The notes under the pieces were generated by a model that was not told where the DNA came from, searched no databases, and worked only from the letters and a program-made list of their open reading frames with translations. Positions 62,065-64,000 of a stretch of 64,000 bases of DNA are shown one piece after another; positions within the stretch are counted from its first letter, which is position 1; each line of letters starts with the position of its first letter. A program made the position numbers and the translations under genes. The DNA comes from Flagellimonas marinaquae. Lineage in GTDB: Bacteria > Bacteroidota > Bacteroidia > Flavobacteriales > Flavobacteriaceae. The stretch is taken from contig NZ_CP092415.1 of NCBI RefSeq assembly GCF_023716465.1, forward strand, positions 2,085,501 to 2,149,500, given 5' to 3'.

Positions 62065-62090
62065 AAAAGGCACCATATGGTGCCTTTTTT
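62065..62090. terminator. Terminator after the hypothetical gene
   Basis: AAAAGGCACC, ATAT, GGTGCCTTTTTT forms a perfect 10-bp stem with a T run. The A-rich other arm allows function on both strands. Confidence 0.9.
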
Positions 62091-62123
62091 AATTTTTGAA
62101 GTTTTAATTTTAGGGTGTGGGTG

Positions 62124-62393
62124 TTATCTCCCACCAAGGCGTTTTAGTTTGTCCAACACCTCATATACTGCAAAACTTCGGGCAAAGCGGGCCATTTCCC
62201 TGCCGTCTACTTTAATGATAACAACTGGCAGGGTAAATACCATGGACTGTCCTGTAAACTCAACTTCTTCCTCCACATCAACTACACGAATATTCACATT
62301 TGGAAAGTTTCCCTGTACAGCTTCCAACAGTTTTGGTTTTAGCGCCTTGCAGACACCGCAGGTTTTTCCGGTAAAAAATAGAAGTTCTATCAT
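62124..62393 (-). CDS. Thioredoxin-family protein
   Basis: An 89-residue thioredoxin-fold protein with active-site C12-G-V-C15 (FTGKTCGVCKALKP) and the cis-proline motif FTLPVVII. It is shorter than thioredoxin (about 105) and lacks a signal peptide, so it would act in the cytoplasm on disulfides or thiols. It is 69 bp upstream of an MFS gene on the opposite side, transcribed leftward. Partner unknown. Confidence 0.85.
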   Translation of the reverse strand: MIELLFFTGKTCGVCKALKPKLLEAVQGNFPNVNIRVVDVEEEVEFTGQSMVFTLPVVIIKVDGREMARFARSFAVYEVLDKLKRLGGR

Positions 62394-62462
62394 TGCACAT
62401 TACATTGGTCGGGAATGAAAATCCAGATAATTGGAATGAAAATTACTTAATTTAAAATATAG

Positions 62463-63641
62463 TTAGAGTATCGCTTTGTTTTTTGATGACAAGGCAATCA
62501 ATCCCAAAATTGGACCTGCGGCCAACATCATATAAACCATATTGGAACTTGTCCAGATTCGCATTTCATTGAGTAGCAGAATGCTGGCGATGGTAATGGC
62601 AAAACCGATGCTGTTTACTATAGTCAATGCCGTTCCCTTTATTTCTGGTAATGCACTTTGTGCCACCAAGGTGGAAAATAGGGGAGAGTCTGCAATCACC
62701 ACCATGCCCCAAAAAAGAAGAAAAGCAACAAAAACCACTTCGGAACCCTGTACAAAAAGCAAGGGAGAGATCAAGCAACAAATACAGGAAAGCAGCAGGG
62801 CCATAAATGCCACCTTTTTAGTTCCGAATACTTGTGCTAAATAGCCGCCCAATACACATGCCAAACCACCGATAGCAATAATTAAAAACGACAATAAGGG
62901 GATATTGAAGGTAGCGTTCGGGTGAACCATCGTATAGGTTTGCAACATAATTGGAACAAAGGCCCAAAAGGTATAAAGTTCCCAACAGTGACCAAAATAT
63001 CCGAAGGCTGCCGAGCGGAAGCTTCGGTTTTGAAACACTTTTAGAAATGCGGACAGGTAGATTTTTTGACCCGGTTTTCGGAATGGGCCATTGGGAACTA
63101 AAATTACCATTAAAGTGCCCCCCAAAACGGCCAGGATTGAGGTGGCCACCAACACCGCTTTCCACGACAATGTATGGGTCATCTCTTTTAATAAATGTGG
63201 AAACGCTGTGCCGACCACAAGCGCCCCGACCAGAAAACCCAAAGATCTACCCAGTCCTTTTTCGTAATAATCGGCAGCTATCTTCATGCCTACGGGGTAG
63301 ATGCCCGCAAGAAAGAATCCCGTAAAAAAACGAAAGGATAGGATGCTCGCCAGTCCGTTTTCGTCCCAAATGACGCCCAAATTGAACAATGCTCCCAAAA
63401 GGGCGCAGCTAAAAAATACTTTGGATGGCGAAAACCGATCGGCAATCGATAAAATGGCAAACACCAAAGTGCCGGCTATGAATCCAAATTGTACCGCTGA
63501 GGTCAAATGTCCCACGGCACTTTCGTTTAACCCAAAGGTGGATACCAAATCGCCCATTACCCCATTGCCCGCAAACCAAAGCGAGGTGCAGCAAAATTGT
63601 GATAGTACGATGACGGGGAGAATGCGTTTGGAGGGGTTCAT
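62463..63641 (-). CDS. MFS transporter
   Basis: A 392-residue, 12-helix major facilitator protein. The first half contains ESAVGHLTSAVQFGFIAGTLVFA and DRFSPSKVFF after helix 2. Helix 4 has FRFFTGFFLAGIYPVGMKIAADYYEKGLGRSLG. It resembles the CynX/NarK-like and drug/H+ antiport groups of MFS. No substrate can be inferred. The thioredoxin-like gene lies 69 bp downstream on the same strand. Confidence 0.9.
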   Translation of the reverse strand: MNPSKRILPVIVLSQFCCTSLWFAGNGVMGDLVSTFGLNESAVGHLTSAVQFGFIAGTLVFAILSIADRFSPSKVFFSCALLGALFNLGVIWDENGLASILSFRFFTGFFLAGIYPVGMKIAADYYEKGLGRSLGFLVGALVVGTAFPHLLKEMTHTLSWKAVLVATSILAVLGGTLMVILVPNGPFRKPGQKIYLSAFLKVFQNRSFRSAAFGYFGHCWELYTFWAFVPIMLQTYTMVHPNATFNIPLLSFLIIAIGGLACVLGGYLAQVFGTKKVAFMALLLSCICCLISPLLFVQGSEVVFVAFLLFWGMVVIADSPLFSTLVAQSALPEIKGTALTIVNSIGFAITIASILLLNEMRIWTSSNMVYMMLAAGPILGLIALSSKNKAIL

Positions 63642-63684
63642 TTGGTGTTTTCAACTATATATGCTGATCAGAGTAATAAAAGGG

Positions 63685-64000
63685 TTACATATTTTTCTTT
63701 TTCTCCAAGGTGTTTTTGCCGACTGTATAGGCGTAAGATGAGGAAGGAAGAAACTGAATATTTATTCCTTTAAATTCCTTTTCTCCTTCTTTGTCAATTG
63801 TAGTAACTATCGGGTTGTTCAAATTACTTTCATTGCAAAACTTATATAGACTCTTCAATCCACTAGGTTTATCGAAATATCTATTGGACCATTTGATTTC
63901 AAGGGCCCATAGGGGTTTTAATGTTGATTCACTTAAACCTACCATATCAACTTCGCCACCAGTCCATCTAGCATACCAAGGTGTAAACCAATCACGATGC
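63685..64000 (-). CDS. AAA/DUF4143-type ATPase C-terminal fragment, cut by the window edge
   Basis: Only the last about 105 residues lie in the window; the frame is open to base 64000. The sequence RWTGGEVDMVGLSE followed by ALEIKWSNRYF fits the PD-(D/E)xK-like C-terminal domain of DUF4143/DUF234 ATPases, with E-V-D and E-I-K as the possible catalytic residues. Such ATPases are common accessory genes in Bacteroidota. The N-terminal ATP-binding domain lies to the right of the window. Confidence 0.75.
   Translation of the reverse strand, partial: HRDWFTPWYARWTGGEVDMVGLSESTLKPLWALEIKWSNRYFDKPSGLKSLYKFCNESNLNNPIVTTIDKEGEKEFKGINIQFLPSSSYAYTVGKNTLEKKKNM

Noticed and set aside
1..64000. CRISPR array, prophage, rRNA operon or polysaccharide utilisation locus
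   Set aside because: No spaced repeats, phage structural genes, rRNA sequence or SusC/SusD pair was seen in the window.

Overview
The window is chromosomal DNA of a marine-type member of the Flavobacteriaceae (Bacteroidota). The evidence is a cbb3 oxidase with fused CcoN-CcoO, promoters of the TAnnTTTG type, DUF5916 and DUF2490 outer-membrane proteins, PorT-like and TonB/ExbB/ExbD proteins, a plant-type PFK and a flavobacterial tyrosine-degradation cluster. Both edges cut through genes: a CcoI-type copper ATPase on the left and an AAA/DUF4143-like ATPase on the right. No insertion sequence, prophage, CRISPR array or rRNA gene is visible. || Layout. 1-8.9 kb: cbb3 cytochrome oxidase structural and assembly genes (ccoI, S, NO, Q, P, G, H, a TauE/SafE-like membrane protein), then a CoA-transferase. 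8.9-24 kb: a block of low-oxygen and energy-limitation genes: hemN-usp, a glutamate-cysteine-ligase-like CBS protein with a zinc hydrolase, a TonB protein, a DUF2490 barrel, a ROK kinase, a usp-SLC13-pckA-pfk operon, and a ribosome hibernation factor with a lipoprotein. 24-29.5 kb: sugar transporter, KDO transferase, sugar aminotransferase and GalE (cell envelope). 29.8-33.8 kb: 2-oxoglutarate dehydrogenase E1 and E2. 33.9-40.7 kb: retropepsin-like protease, lipoprotein, TatD, asparaginase, tRNA-Ser, an ExbB/ExbD proton-channel operon and an outer-membrane barrel. 40.7-50.7 kb, all leftward: rpoN, asnS, an RND/MMPL exporter, frr, pyrH, tsf, rpsB, rpsI, rplM. 50.9-61.3 kb: a DUF5916 protein, then tyrosine catabolism (aminotransferase, flavin reductase, fahA, hmgA, hpd) with a MarR regulator and a TSUP transporter. 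61.4-64 kb: a hypothetical protein, a thioredoxin-like protein, an MFS transporter and the partial ATPase. || Two things stand out. First, seven intergenic sites of the form TGAY-N4-RTCA (CRP/FNR type) precede ccoS, hemN, the ligase-like CBS gene, tonB-like, DUF2490, usp-SLC13-pckA-pfk and hpf. In six of seven, exactly 23 bp separate the dyad from a TAnnTTTR element, and in the seventh 24 bp. This points to one activator of a micro-oxic regulon that spans half the block and includes genes of unknown role. Second, the hmgA-fahA intergenic region holds a roughly 558-bp cassette with one AT-rich gene. Its ends, joined in a circle, would form a long imperfect hairpin with an extrahelical base and a GTT junction, as in integron attC cassettes, yet no integrase is present in the window.
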